Shown piece by piece: positions 13,660 to 26,279 of a stretch of 64,000 bases of DNA (position 1 is the first letter of the stretch; the number at the start of each line of letters is the position of its first letter). The notes below the pieces were generated by a model. That model ran no database searches. It was not told where the DNA came from and was given only the letters and a program-made list of their open reading frames with translations. The position numbers and the translations under genes are program-made. Origin of the DNA: Ophioderma brevispina (Eukaryota > Echinodermata > Ophiuroidea > Amphilepidida > Ophiodermatidae); assembly GCA_023653785.1 (NCBI GenBank), contig JAMKCH010079300.1:124001-188000 (forward strand), read 5' to 3'.

Positions 13660-14117
13660 TAGGAGTCGGAGAAACGTTTTATAAACGTATTATAAACGTT
13701 GAATATTAAATTTTACAATGAATGTAGGCAAACGTTGAAAAAACGTTTTTGTAACGTTCAGCAAAAATATTCCCCAAAGTTCGGTAACCGGATTGTTTTT
13801 GGAAGCGTTTTAAAAACGTTTTTAAAACGTTCCAAAACGCAAAACCATTTTCAAACCAATTCGAAACGTTTGAAAACGTTTTGTGTTTCCTGGGATTACT
13901 CGTTTCCCACGGTCCCATAGGCTACTGTGCTGTAATTTCTGTCCGTTTACGGACAGAAAATACAAAATTGCGAATTTCTGACAGATGCGACCGAATTTGC
14001 ACGTAAGATTGGGCACACGTGGATTACTAGTCTAACGGTTCAGATGATATAAAAATCTCAACATTTTTGAGGTAAGTCGGGGGACGAGGCTGTGGATCAC
14101 GAAATGCCCCTTTAAAG
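13660..14117. repeat. AACGTT/AAACGTTTT-rich element, copy 2
   Basis: AACGTT words cluster at 13670-13880. A hairpin TTTCTGTCCG/CGGACAGAAA sits at about 13936-13959, and the right edge GATCACGAAATGCCCCTTTAAA ends at 14115, with GGATCACGAAATGCCCC also found at 42195 and 50892. It is related to the 5.9-6.7 kb block. Confidence 0.5.
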
Positions 14118-14704
14118 ACTTTCAAAATCAACCCGAATTATAAAATATTCCGTCATGCTTGAAGATACACATGACGTAATAAAGTACACGCATTATGGGT
14201 GCCAGCAAGCCCGCCTTAGTTTCGTTCGTTTCGAAAAGTATAATAGAGGGTCGTCGAGTGCCAAATTGTGTAAACAGTATGTCAATACGATAAATCGCAA
14301 TCTCAACATAGTGCGCAGTTCACACTACACAGAAAAACGTTTTACACAATGTGGCATAGCCACGTGGTGCATAAGTATAATTAATTATGCTGAAGCATGG
14401 TATGTTCAGTAGGCAACGCAAACGTTCAGCATTGTCATCTCATCTATTTTACTCAATGCTACGTGCATTAAAGTGAAAATCAAAACGTCCCGCCTAAATA
14501 AGGTACCCATGACTGACGCTAATGGCCCCACCCTGACTAATTTGAAGATGTGATGTGAGGCAGGTCTAACTTCGAAACAGTTTACTACTTTTCTTCGGAT
14601 ATTGTAAAAAAATATAAAATCTTAACTGTGCTTGTTCCGATTTAATTGTCTATTGTGTTCTCTACTTGATATGAGAGCCTGGCACTTGCACTACCCCGGA
14701 CCGG

Positions 14705-15695
14705 TATATGGCACAAGCCATAAAGGCCATACGTAAAAGTGCCGCAACGCGTGCGAGAAATATCAAAGCGTTGCCGGAAATCTCACCACGCGTTGCGGTG
14801 TCGGCCAATTAAAATGATCAATTTCTGTGACGTATTTTAGAAAAATAGACCCACAACGGCGGCCCTTTGTTGCAAAGTATCTAGCAACGCGTGTGGAAAG
14901 CACAAGCGTTGCAAGCCTTTACAATGCGTGCGAGCTTCAAAACGCGTTGCAAGTTGCAAGCTTCACAACGCTTTGCTAAGGTTAATTAGCCATAAGGGTC
15001 ATAACGTATTGCCGCAACGCGTTGTGCAGAAAGTAGCACGCGTTGCGACATTTCGGCAACGCGTTGCGGCGTCGGCAATCAAAATCCATGCATTTCAAAA
15101 AATGATTCACAAACGCGTGCGACAATAGTTAAGACCCTTATGGCCTTCACAACGCGTTTGCAACGCCCCTTCACCAAACGACGTTGTGCGAGCTTCACAA
15201 CACGTTGTAAACTTACAAGCGTCTGGAAGGCATAAGGGTTCATAACGTTATTGCCCCGCAAACGCTTTGGTGAAGGTTTGCAACGCGTTGTGAGATGATA
15301 TTTTGAATTACGTCACAGAAATTCATGATTTTTGATTGGACGACACCCCAACGCGTTGCCGAAATGTCGCAACGCGTTGCTGAAATGTCGCAACGCGTTG
15401 CCGAAATGTCGCAACGCGTTGAGGCAATACGTTATGACCCTTATGGCTTGTGGACCTTTAGCAACGCGTTGTGAAGATGAAACGCGTTGTGAAGCTTCGC
15501 AACGGTTGTGAATGTGTTGCAACGCGTTGCAAAGTATCTACAACGCGTTGTGGTCTATTTTTTAAATTACGTCACAGAAATTCATGATTTGTTGGCAGAT
15601 CGTCGCAACGCGTTGCCGAAATGTTGCAATGCGTTGCTACTTTCTCGAAACGCGTTCCGGCAATACGTTATGACCTGTATGGCTTGCGATTTACA
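14705..15695. repeat. ACGCGT-palindrome array element 1
   Basis: The 12-bp palindrome GCAACGCGTTGC and close variants occur throughout. At 15350-15425 they form a 21-bp tandem (palindrome plus YGAAATGTC). The outer ends are inverted: GCACAAGCCATAAAGGCCAT on the left against the complement of ACCTGTATGGCTTGCG on the right. Interior units carry CATAAGGGTCATAACGTATTGC in both orientations and an AATTTCTGTGACGTA word. It looks like a fold-back or composite MITE built of inverted sub-units. Confidence 0.75.
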
Positions 15696-15699
15696 GTAC

Positions 15700-18500
15700 A
15701 CCAATCAGTTCCGTGGGAAACAAATTGTGGTTTTGATTTTGATGTAGAAGGAATGATGCATATTGCAAAGCTCTATTTCAAACTCTGCTAATATTGATGG
15801 TTAACTATTAAACAGGCGGTTTCCTTTTTTTCTATCTTGGGAATTAAATGGGATTGAGCCCCGGTCTCAAATTTCAGGACGACAATGACCAAAATACGGG
15901 CTGTCATATGATATAAAAAATCGCTTACTACCTGGTAAATTCAGGTGTCCTGAAGCGAGTTGAAAACACGCACTTACGTAATTATAGATAACGGAAAAGT
16001 CTATGATTGTTTTTTTTTTTCAGTTGTGGTTTGCCATGTTTTTCCCACAGCCTGTCCTACTTCGCTCTTGAAACTCCAAGGAGGAAGAAAGAACCTGATC
16101 CCGTGATGTCACGGTATGATGCCGTTCCCCATCAATCTCTTAGAAATACCATTTGTAGAGATACCGCCCAACACTGGGGATTCCCATCATGCAGTGTGTG
16201 ACAATATGGGCCCCTTACATGATCATCGGTAAGGTTTGGATGTTGTAATATAATCACAAGATGTAAAGCATCTCCAGTTGTCCGTATATCTTAATCATTC
16301 AGTCGCATTCTACCATTAACGGGTTGACATACAAAACTGTGGGAAAACAGATACCAAAATCTACAATAACCTCATTACAATTATTTCGTTTCGCGCTAAT
16401 ACTAGATCATAGTAAAATTTTGGGCATATATTTACACGCCCACAGTTTCCATAAATAGTAAGTCAATCATATTATCAATTAACTAATCGGCTGTGAATGT
16501 GAAATTGAAATAATAATGCTATACATTCCCGCTAAACATTTTCCATATTGTCAAAAAATAGCACAGTCAAATGGTTGATGGGATGTTGAAACTTACCAAA
16601 CACAACAAAACAAAGACATTTATGGTGTAAGCAATTATTTTGCTGTGAACGCCCAATTACGATTTGTACTTAACACCCATAACAAATGTAAAGCACCGTA
16701 AAACCATCATGAGAAACTGTGTTTAGGGGGCATGAAGTCGGCCGGCCGAAAAAAAAAAAAAAAACACAACTTACATCTTCAAGTTAGCCTTATTACCACA
16801 ACAACAACAATAATAATAAAGCAGATAATGACAGGCCAGAAGCAAAGTATCACAGCCTTAAATTTTTTAAAAATCTATAAAAAGTATGACGAGACAAAGC
16901 AACTTGACAAACGGCTGAGTGGAATTGCCCATACACACAAGACAGAGGTCCAGTGCCGTGATTTTTGAAAGTGACAAAAATGGCCATATTTAAGATATAC
17001 AAATTTGAGTACCAAGAATAAATCCAGCAAGTAGCCACACTGAGATGTTGAAACCATGGAACTCTTTGGTTCAAAAGGGAAAAGCTCCTTCACATTTAGA
17101 CCACTACTATCAAGGGAGTAATAATATCAGGGGATCATAAGCCTATATCATCAGCTACTTTTGCTTTTTTGCGTGCAGGTATACTGCGCCGTACGCACTA
17201 TAAACACACCGAGTCACATTACCATGTAAATTATGACTTCACTAGATATATTCAAATTTCTTTGAAAATTAAGGGCGCCCTCATCTGGAAATCTCTGATT
17301 AGCCTTTAGAGAGGGTATCCCAAAATAAAGATTTTTTTATGTAAAAACGGCCAGTTAGCAATGAAATGGAACACGATACACATGTAACACGAGACCACAG
17401 GTATGAACATTCAAAAGGAAACAAAAATTAAAGAACAAAATACGAGCTGGCTTATTATATTCGACGAAACGAAACGGGCTCGTGACATTAACACTCTGAC
17501 CGGAATAAAGCGTGCAATGGGTGCACTGAGCCTGTTTCGTTCTTCAATATATAAGTCCATACACAAACAAATTCTCCTGAGCCTTATAACAAATTTTATA
17601 TTGACAATCACCGACGCTTAATTCTCGCATGTGTATCATTCGGGTGACTGACAGCAATCATCCTACTCCCTTGCAATTCCCAGTTCAAACTTGGTCCACT
17701 GCCGGAAAATAGCCATGCATATTTCCATTGTCAACTTATTTACAAGTGGATGTCCCCTTGCAATATACACGGTGGTTCAGGAATGATCTAATTAATGACC
17801 GACACACATAGTACATCGCACTAGTCACATTATAGATCGCGCATAATCTACCATTATTTAGGAGTACTTTTTTCAACCCTCAATTTCAGGATTGACTCAT
17901 GGCGCAACGGTACTGACAGAAAAAAACAACACAAAACACTGAACAACGGAAAGTCTTATTTAAATTCTGTTTTCATTTTCGCTTCCGATAGCCGAGACCA
18001 TACCGATTTTTCCCATTATCATTGCGAATATAATTTTAATTAACCACCGAAGGTCAAAAAAGTCGCTCGAACGTCATGAACACACAATACAAGAATTTCC
18101 AAAATCTCCCCAGCTGTATCGCAAATATGACATCACCATTCTGTAATGAGCGGCGCTCTTCATTGATAAATGTATTGAAAGCAGTGTGTCCTGCCGATAC
18201 GCAGCCAGTAGGCAGTATTTGTTTCTGGGGTGCGATTTTTTCCAAAAGTGGACCTTTTTCCCAAAATGCGGACTTTTCACAATGGAGGGGTGTGTAATTA
18301 TTTGGCAAAAAGGGACTATTTTGCCCAAATTTTGCCCTTTTTTGACCAAAAGAAAGCCTAACCCCATTTCTTCGCGCTAGCTTCGCGCGCACAATTGCTG
18401 GACCTTTTGGAATGTTGGAGAGTTTTGGGTGGGTATAAAATCGCACCCCCTGGCACGGCCATGGCCATACGAGAAAACTAATTGACGTGATGATATTGTA
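15700..18500. other. No gene recognised
   Basis: AT-rich intron-like sequence with a T-run at 16010, an A-run at 16748-16763 and no exon with recognisable homology. A 150-codon minus-strand frame at 18054-18506 covers repeat-like sequence and was not accepted. Confidence 0.55.
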
Positions 18501-18502
18501 TA

Positions 18503-18720
18503 TCAAATCAAATCATTTTATTCAGCACATACAAAGAGAACAAGAAATATATGTGTATTTATATAAAAAGTGGAATAGATAACAATGTGAAAATAAATTA
18601 CTTTTGAACATTGGAGCGCAAAGAAATATCGAATGCTAGGACCTCCACTGGAAACTCCTAGGAGCTTATAGAGGTGGTGGAGGGGCCCCTTACTAAGGGT
18701 AAACTACTTAAAACGTACAC
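18503..18720 (-). mobile_element. Probable LINE 3' end with (ATCAA)-type tail
   Basis: A short ATCAAATCAAATCA tail at 18503-18516 is followed by about 200 bp ending in GC-richer sequence with a near-palindromic GGACCTCCACT/GAGGTGGTGG stretch. The arrangement resembles the minus-strand LINE tail at 44945. No reverse transcriptase motif was found next to it, so the assignment is tentative. Confidence 0.4.
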
Positions 18721-19360
18721 ATATGATGAGCATTATGAAGCTGTCTAGGAAATAGGTAAGTGAAATACAAACGAGACAAAAAAATGAAACTATAATTAAA
18801 GACGCGAAAAGGGAGTCCAAATGACCGAAGAGGCAAAAGAAGTTTTTTTAAAGACAAAATCATACACGTCACATTCCACACATACTTATAAATTACATAT
18901 ATATATACCACATACACACATATCACATTACTATATAAACTATATACAATATACCTACCAACACATGCACAATACACCATTATAATATGGTACAGTGTAC
19001 GTAAAATTAAGTACATTTATTATATGCAACCCTATAAGGGGTTCCCAACAAAACAAGCTCCCCCAAATTTGGAGAACCCCGCGCACACCCCAACTAGAAG
19101 ACCGTGATGCTAGAAAAACTTCAAAAAGCTCCGAAGAGAGGAAACACCTGACCCCGCCACAAAAGTCACTGCTCTTCAAAAAAAACACTCCTGGCACATA
19201 AACACACAATCCCCTCCCAAAAACGATGCAGTCAGAAAAAGCGGCACTTTACCGCATTCAAAGATCCAAAGTCAAGAAACCATCAATTTATAACGATTTC
19301 ATCTCCTTTCTTTATATTCATTGTGGTCTAAAGCATGCATTGGTAAGTCCAAAGGCTTGT

Positions 19361-19532
19361 GTTCTTGTTTTGGCAGAGGCTTCCTCGAGGTAGAGCGGAG
19401 GGCCACATACGTACTCGCGATGGAACCTCTAGACGTCGCCGACAACGGAATGTACTATCGGTTGTACTTGAGAATCCAGCACCTCTGGACGAACCTGATG
19501 GATTTGCCAATGCCAATGATGAAAATTTCACG
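19361..19532 (+). CDS. Unassigned coding-like exon candidate
   Basis: This GC-richer block in an AT-rich intron follows CTTGTTTTGGCAG and is open to a GTAATA donor. One frame reads RDGTSRRRRQRNVLSVVLEN and then PAPLDEPDGFANANDENF. The basic-then-acidic composition looks protein-like, but the complementary strand is also open across the same block. No family was recognised. It does not match the missing TRPM pre-S1 exon. Confidence 0.22.
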
Positions 19533-19837
19533 TAATAACAGCTCTTGATTTTATATTTTTGTAAATGTCAATGTTTGGCTTTACACTGCACGATGATCAT
19601 AAATATTCTCCCTACTGTTTCTAAAACAACAGATAGATGGAAAAGAACACTTGGCTGAAGCAGGGTTCGAATCGGCGACTTTCAGTCAGGTTTTCGTACG
19701 TTTAAAGCTGGGGGCTGCGTGACTCATTAGGCTAAACCTGGTCGCATGGCACAAAACACGTGGCATTTGCAGTACGATGGTATTTTGCACTGTATGTCGC
19801 GAACGCATAACGATGTAATGTATGGTTGCCAGTGTCT

Positions 19838-20150
19838 GAGTTTAAAGGTCCCAGGAAATACAATTAGAATTGATGTGGTTTGTGTCAAGTCTACAAGGAG
19901 GGGCAAGAAAGCATTCAATATTTAGGTTGGTGATGACATCATTAGTGAAACTATTGATTTTTCAGAGAGTAATAGAAAATTCCAGGTGACTGGTGTGAAT
20001 CTATTCATGACACTGACTGGAAATCGATAGTTTCACTAATGATGTCACTGGTAGTGTATTCTTTTTTCTGGCCCTGTTTATTGGAATGGAATGTCCCGTA
20101 AAGAGTTGGATTAGGTTTATCATCTCATTTCCTGGGACCTTAAAAGTCTC
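19838..20150. mobile_element. MITE with TTTAAAGGTCCCAGGAAAT ends, copy 1
   Basis: It begins TTTAAAGGTCCCAGGAAAT and ends with the complement (ATTTCCTGGGACCTTAAAA), about 310 bp. Internally, GTGACATCATTAGTGAAACTA-type sequence (19930-19960) recurs inverted at 20025-20050, so the centre is a near hairpin. A second copy lies at 62270-62530. The TTAA-like flank is compatible with a TTAA-targeting family, but that is inference. Confidence 0.75.
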
Positions 20151-21108
20151 TTTTATAAATATATTGACCCGAATCCGTGCTTACATAACATGTCAATACT
20201 TTACTTACAAGGAGTTATCTACTATTGAAAAGAAATGCCACCTGGCTTTCCTATATTGACATAAATTAAAAGAGGACAAAAGAGTTGCATGCTATTATGT
20301 TAATAATAGTGCCATATGTAAGAAAACACCCCAGTACAATTATCAACTGTTGACATATTATGTAACTGGTTATAAGGCCAAAAAAAAAACAAGTTTGTCT
20401 CAGAAGAAATGTGAAAAATGCTAATGCGAAAATGCGGTGTTCTTTTTTTTTTTTTAATGCATTTTTGGCCCACTTTTTTCAATTTGCCAAATTTTTATTT
20501 TTTTTCTGAATTTTTTTACAAAAAAAATTTAAAGTGAGTAAAAACTAAAAAAAAAAATATGCGGTCAAAAAGCAATTTTAAACCTAATGCGCGCGGTCTT
20601 TTGAGACAAACTTGTTTTTTTTCTTGGCCTAAAGGCTTGAACTTACAACAATACACTCTCCTTCTAACTTACAAGCTTTTGTCCGATTTTTTATTGATTT
20701 CGTGTCAGTTCACGCATATTGTCGAGGATATGGTTTTACTTGGAGAGGATGTGTTGATACTGGAATTCAAAAAGCCGAAGATATAGCGGAGTAGATACAT
20801 TATTAAGCGTAAATGTTCCTTTATTGAAGATAAAAGCTCAATTTGGTATCATTGATTTAAAATTAATTTAAATATCATATATCCCTTTTGAGTTAAATCA
20901 GTATAAAAATGTAATGTTTATGTGTAGAAGGTGCAAGAATTTGCTAAATTAAACTTAAATGACTTTGCATGTATGATATCTGGTGGTTTTGCCACTACAC
21001 CCGTGTAGTTCAATCTAACCGACATCACTTTCGCTTGAACAATAAGTCAATAGGTTACTGATTCACATCAATGAACGGATTAAATTATGAATGGTAATCG
21101 ATCTTCAG

Positions 21109-21309
21109 GTGAAACCATGCAAGAATGTTGGCCTCCATCCACGCCACATAAAAGTGGTATTGATTTTCCTGGATAAACTCGCAACCTCTCAACAGCAATT
21201 CCCCAGCGAAGTGTTACGTGTACTCCGGTCGTTACTATGTCAACTGGATCACGCTTTTGAGTCCTGCACCAAGATCGAAATGATCACTACACAAAGTCTA
21301 CGGCCTTAG
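21109..21309 (+). CDS. Unassigned coding-like exon candidate
   Basis: An acceptor-like GATCTTCAG ends near 21108. The frame reads NVGLHPRHIKVVLIFLDKLA, TSQQQFPSEVLRVLRSLLCQ, then LDHAFESCTKIEM and a stop at 21307. Composition and helix-like periodicity are coding-like and GC content is higher than in flanking sequence. No family was recognised. It may be a fragment of a transposon gene or a terminal exon of something else. Confidence 0.22.
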   Translation: MKPCKNVGLHPRHIKVVLIFLDKLATSQQQFPSEVLRVLRSLLCQLDHAFESCTKIEMITTQSLRP

Positions 21310-22974
21310 TCAGGTGGAAGATTGCGCACACAGCCTGAAGGATGGAAATGGAGTACAGATTTTTCTATCGATATATTTTTGTTTATTATAACCTAAGCCA
21401 ATAATTTTTGAAGGGTGTCCAAAATTTTGCCCAGTGCTTCCATGTCCAAAAATCACTAAAATCCCTTAAGTATTTCTGATAGAGAAAATTTTTTGCGGTT
21501 CTCCGGTATGGCTGTTCAAAAGTCCAATATGCGCTTGGAATCATTAAAATGACCTTAATTCCTCCAGTATACCTATATATGATGTGCAGAATTAAGGCAC
21601 GTCAAGTGTTCTCCACATTTTGCAGTGTAGAGGCTTGTATCTAGTGTCTATATGAATGTTTTATGCTTTGCACTTATGAGATATATGTAGTTGGTTACTA
21701 GAAACCCTTATTTGGCATTTCTTTGTAATCTACATTTTTTTGTATATTCAAGGATGGCAGCCAATATAGCCGCCTTTAAGATATTTAAAACCTTTATTAC
21801 GAACATTCTGTATTTGTATTAAGGTAGCATCCCGAATTATTATTAAAAGTTTTTTAAATTAAAGTTATGAAGATCAATGTCTGGAACATACAAAACTAGA
21901 GTCTAGTGGTGTGTTTTGACAACATGCTTAAAATTCAAATGGGCGGCCAATAATATATGATATATGAAAATTGGTAGGTTTTAAAGATCTTAAAGGCGCA
22001 GTTCATATTAGCTGCATTCTTGATGGTAAGCATTGATAAAACCACCTTGAAATATAAGTCCTACTAGGGTAAGAGCCCAGAATTATGCCTCTATCACAAA
22101 ACATGATGAGTTATTGGTCAATTTGATGGTTTGAATGATTTCGGGGGCATATTGGATTTCGGGGTGGCCATATTGGATTTGATGGGAATGATTGTGATCA
22201 ATCACATCAAGAACCTGCTCCAGAGATTCCTCGTGTGTTAAAACCTGGATATAGAACATATTAAATGACGCCATTTGAATGACTTTGAGAGTGGTAGCGG
22301 CCATATTGGATTTCTAGAAAATGCCACTGCACGAAAATTTTGCACACCAGCCGAAAGTATTGTTAGGTCCTGGATAAACAAAAATCAATCGCGAGAAAAA
22401 GTCTGTACTCCATTTCCAACCCTGCGCCCACAATTTCCTGACTCCCTGAAATAAACAAAAGGTGCGTGACTCTCAGTAACCGGGAGTTATGTAAAACCAA
22501 CTTTCGATGCGAAAGGAAATCGTCCGAAAACTTTCTAATGAACTTGACACGAATAAACATCGCAACTATAGTTACATTAGGTCATTGTTGCATGCCCATG
22601 AAGCCGACGTTGATGGTACTTTGAAAAAACTGTTGTCCAAAACCGTATAGAAGGACGCCTGGAGAATTTTGACCAAGCACAGATGACAATCATCAATCTT
22701 TGGTTTTGTACAACAAACAACCAAACATCCTATTGATTTCGTATACAAAACTTTAAGCTCAATTGACCCACCCCCCCACCCCCGACCTCCGGAATTATAT
22801 TTTAATTTGGTGGAGTTATTATTTCGACACGTGGCACCATTTAGACTAGGGACAGAAAATTGATTTGGACATGAGGTCGGGGCAGTCAGTGTGAATCTAA
22901 TTGCTGGTAATACTAAATAGGGAGCGCACTGGAGGTGGACGACGTACATATGCAAGGCTGTTAAGACCCCCAAT

Positions 22975-23155
22975 TTTCAGCACCGGCTGTCACCCAACAA
23001 CCAATATATTTTTAAAATGTCACCGAAAACACAATTTTTGGAAAAATTTTTACCACTGTCACTGAAAGACCCCTATTTTGGGGAAATATTTGAAAAATTT
23101 TCACCCAAAGACCCCTATTTTGGTGAACTTTTTGAAAAAAAAACAGTATAAAAGC
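22975..23155. repeat. Short tandem repeat of about 60 bp, degenerate
   Basis: Three diverged units with CACC(G/C)AAAGACCCC/ACACAATTTTTGG...AAAAATTTT wording. No coding function apparent. Confidence 0.5.
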
Positions 23156-24719
23156 CCATATGTTTGCAAAATCTATGAAAAATTTGTCACCAGAAAAAAA
23201 TATTTTGGGGCATTTTGGCTTTGTCTCATTCTATAGAACCATGAGTTCTACATCAAATGGTGAATTAATCTTTCGCGGAAACCCTCTAGAATTATGGTTA
23301 AAAATTGTTAGACCTGCAGCAAATTTCGCATTTTGCATTGGATGAGCAAACGAGGGATTATGGGTAGTCGGGCAAGTCGAAATTCATAACGACAGCCAGC
23401 ATTTTGAGTTTTTTTAGAAATAGGGACTAGGAGTCACGAAGACGGCTGTAATTTAAAAGCAATATAGCACAATTTGGTTGAACAGCCACCCGCAATTTCA
23501 AAATTGGTGGAGATTTTGTTGCACATCGCATTCGTATGGTAGGAGGAATGGTTTTTAAATAAAGGCTAGAAAATCTCTAGTGTCGCAAAAGAAGGAATTT
23601 GTGATAGAATAATTATTATCGAGATCCCACGATAATAATTCAACGGATGCTGGGAACGTTTAGTCGAGAGCCGTCATGGACCGACAGTGAGTTATACACC
23701 TTTCTGCTGCTGTTGAAACATGAGGGATTCACGGTGTGTAGAATAAAAATTCCTTTAAAAAGGAAAGGGGCGCCCCAAAGAGTGAGTCTTGTTTGGGTTG
23801 GGCTTATGTGTTGGGAAATATTATGTAAGAAAAGAAACGGTTTAGGGCCACAATATCAGATTGAATTCGGGAAGTTTTATTGCAAACTTGCTAGACACAC
23901 AAGTTTGAAATAAGTTATAAAAATATATATATATATGGCAAATACGAAGGGAATTTATAGTATGAACAGTTTAGTGGTTGGTTTGAACACTTATCAGAGT
24001 AACCTGTGCATATTACAAAACTTTGTCACCACCTTAGGGTCCCTGTCTGACTACCGCCACAGGGCCCCTTGCAACTATACAGGGCCTTTTACTAGCTGAC
24101 CCAAAGTCCATAGGTCTTTCTGCATTTCGAACTATCCAAGGAAACCCTCACACAACGGTTGGAGTAGCCACCCTGCACAGCTGTACCAGAGCGTCCTTCC
24201 CCCAACTAAACACAGATCCCCTTTCTCATCTACAAAGAGTGGCCTTTCCCAAACAACCAGGTTCACTCCGTCAAACTACAACAGGCACAATTTCTACATA
24301 CCTCCCACCAACTTATCCTTTATTTTTCTCATATATGGACAATTCCCAACTACCCAGGTCCTTTTTTGTATTTAAATTTGATTACGTCATGCGCTATATG
24401 ATATTTGGCAGAAAAAAAAGACAGAAGAAGCGGCTGAAGGATTATAAAATGGAAAACCTCATTTGCATCCATGAAACCTCTACCAGATTCCTTCTCACCT
24501 CCCAGAGTTCCATTTCCCCACTACTCCCGGGGTTCTCTTTCCAACAACGCCAGGGTTCCACATATACAAGGGGTTTGCCAATCACCCCTTCCACCAACAC
24601 AACCCAGCCAATCCGGTTCTCATTTCACCAAATGAAAATTGAAAAAATTAACTTGAAAAAAATAATATATTTTAATATTTTGTTTTTTGATCATTTTCAT
24701 TTTTTATTTATTTGTTAAA

Positions 24720-26275
24720 TCGTATTTTATTTGGGGTCACTATTTGTCACAATTCTATTTTTATTTTATAATGTGTAAAAAACATTTTCTTTCGTATTTT
24801 TTTTTTCATTGTATTGTTTTTTTTGTTTTCATTGTTTACTAGCGGGTTTTATGTCGTTCAATTAATTTGTATAATTTTATTAGTTAATATTTGTCATATT
24901 TGCGCAGTTTAAATGCTTATTTATTGTTCAGTAATTTTTGTTCGTATTCGATATTTGATTATTTCTTAATTTCTTGTTTAAACATTTTAATTTACTTACG
25001 AACGTTGTTCGCATTACTGATCACGTTTCATTGTTTATTTATTATGCTGTTTACTTTTAATTAGTTTTTAATAATACCACGCCACATCTTCCTGAACAAA
25101 CCCGATGCTTTTCATTATTATCAACGGGTATTTTGTGTATTTAGTTGCATTTTGGTATTTTTTGTTACATTTAGTTTTGGTAGTAACTTTTGTTATTAGG
25201 CCTGGATTGTGTTTTTAGTTTAGGTACACGCCCCCACCTGAATTTCATTTTTGTTCAAAACTTCAATTATTTTGGCTTTTTTAAAAAAGTCTATTTTCGG
25301 AAAAATCTTACATCAAGAATCCTGACTTCAGCTTATCTAATGTATCAAGGCAGCGTCGTTTGATCAGTTAACATATTTTTGTGGCTGAGGCGGTTTACTT
25401 AGTGGTTAAAACGAAAATTTAGATTTCACTACCAATGCTCTATCATACTCGTGCATCGATGCTTACAATATTCATCTTGAAAAAATTGATTTTTTTGAAG
25501 AAATATTACTTAAAAGATCAAACTGTATAAAGTCTGATGTTAGATATATGAATTTAGGTTAGACACCATCTGATACCAATGACGTAAACAGTTATAGGAA
25601 ATCTTGAAATAATGAATAATTGAATAGTGACACCTCTCCTTTTTCGAACAGTCAACCTGGAAACTAACAATCCATTGGCCTTAATAATTTTGTTTAGTTA
25701 ATCTGGCTAGATGTTATGAGTTTTAATTAATTTTAATTTAATATTGTTTTTCTTTTAATTCTTTATTTGGTTCCGTTTTTTTCTTTTTTTATTTGTCTTT
25801 TAGCGTTTTTTCTATTTTTCACCATTGTTCAATTGAATTTCTTTGATCTTTTATTTTGTATTTTATTATATTTAAATTATTTCTTTGTTTCCATTTTTTA
25901 ACAGAATTAAAATTTTATTATATTAGTTTATCAAACTTATCTTTATTTTTTATTATTTTAAAGATTTTTTTATTTTTATTCATTTTTATTTTGTACTTTG
26001 TTTATGGTTGTATTTTCATTTAGTTGCATGGTCTGTTTCTGTTATTTGTCTTTTCTTTTTATTTGTAATGAGAGTTTTCTTTTTTGCACTCATTGTTCAA
26101 TGGTTACATTCTTGTGAATTTTTATTTTGTTATTTTGATATATGTTTAAATTTATTTTGTTCATTATTATTATTTTTCATTTTGGCCTACTTATCCCAAC
26201 TTCGTTTGATCAATTTAAGCTGTTGTGGTGTTTTAAAAAAAAGAAAAAAAAAAAAGGGGGGAAAGGGAGAGAAAA
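24720..26275. other. Strongly T-skewed low-complexity tract
   Basis: About 1.5 kb with very high T on the plus strand (TTTTATTT, TTTGTTT words), ending in an A/G-rich run at 26236-26278. No repeat unit is clear. Open frames across it are low complexity and were not accepted. Confidence 0.6.
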
Positions 26276-26279
26276 AAAG

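Noticed and set aside
15350..15425. CRISPR-like array of palindromic repeats
   Set aside because: The spacers are not unique (GAAATGTC repeated), the repeats are 12 bp, the host is eukaryotic by gene structure and no cas genes exist.
18054..18506. 150-codon open frame on the minus strand
   Set aside because: Covers repeat-like sequence of low information (repeated GPF, PFLP wording), has no recognisable domain, and overlaps another open frame on the same block.
19655..19745. tRNA-like sequence with a GGTTCGAATC box
   Set aside because: The B-box-like word is present but no acceptor stem, anticodon arm or matching A box on the same strand could be drawn. At most a tRNA-derived SINE remnant.
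22572..22973. 133-codon minus-strand open frame
   Set aside because: Contains a Gly/Trp-rich stretch from a C-run and no recognisable domain; treated as chance.
24239..24718. 159-codon open frame on the plus strand
   Set aside because: Runs from a repetitive C-rich block into an AT-rich, T-skewed tract. No domain and low-complexity C-terminus.
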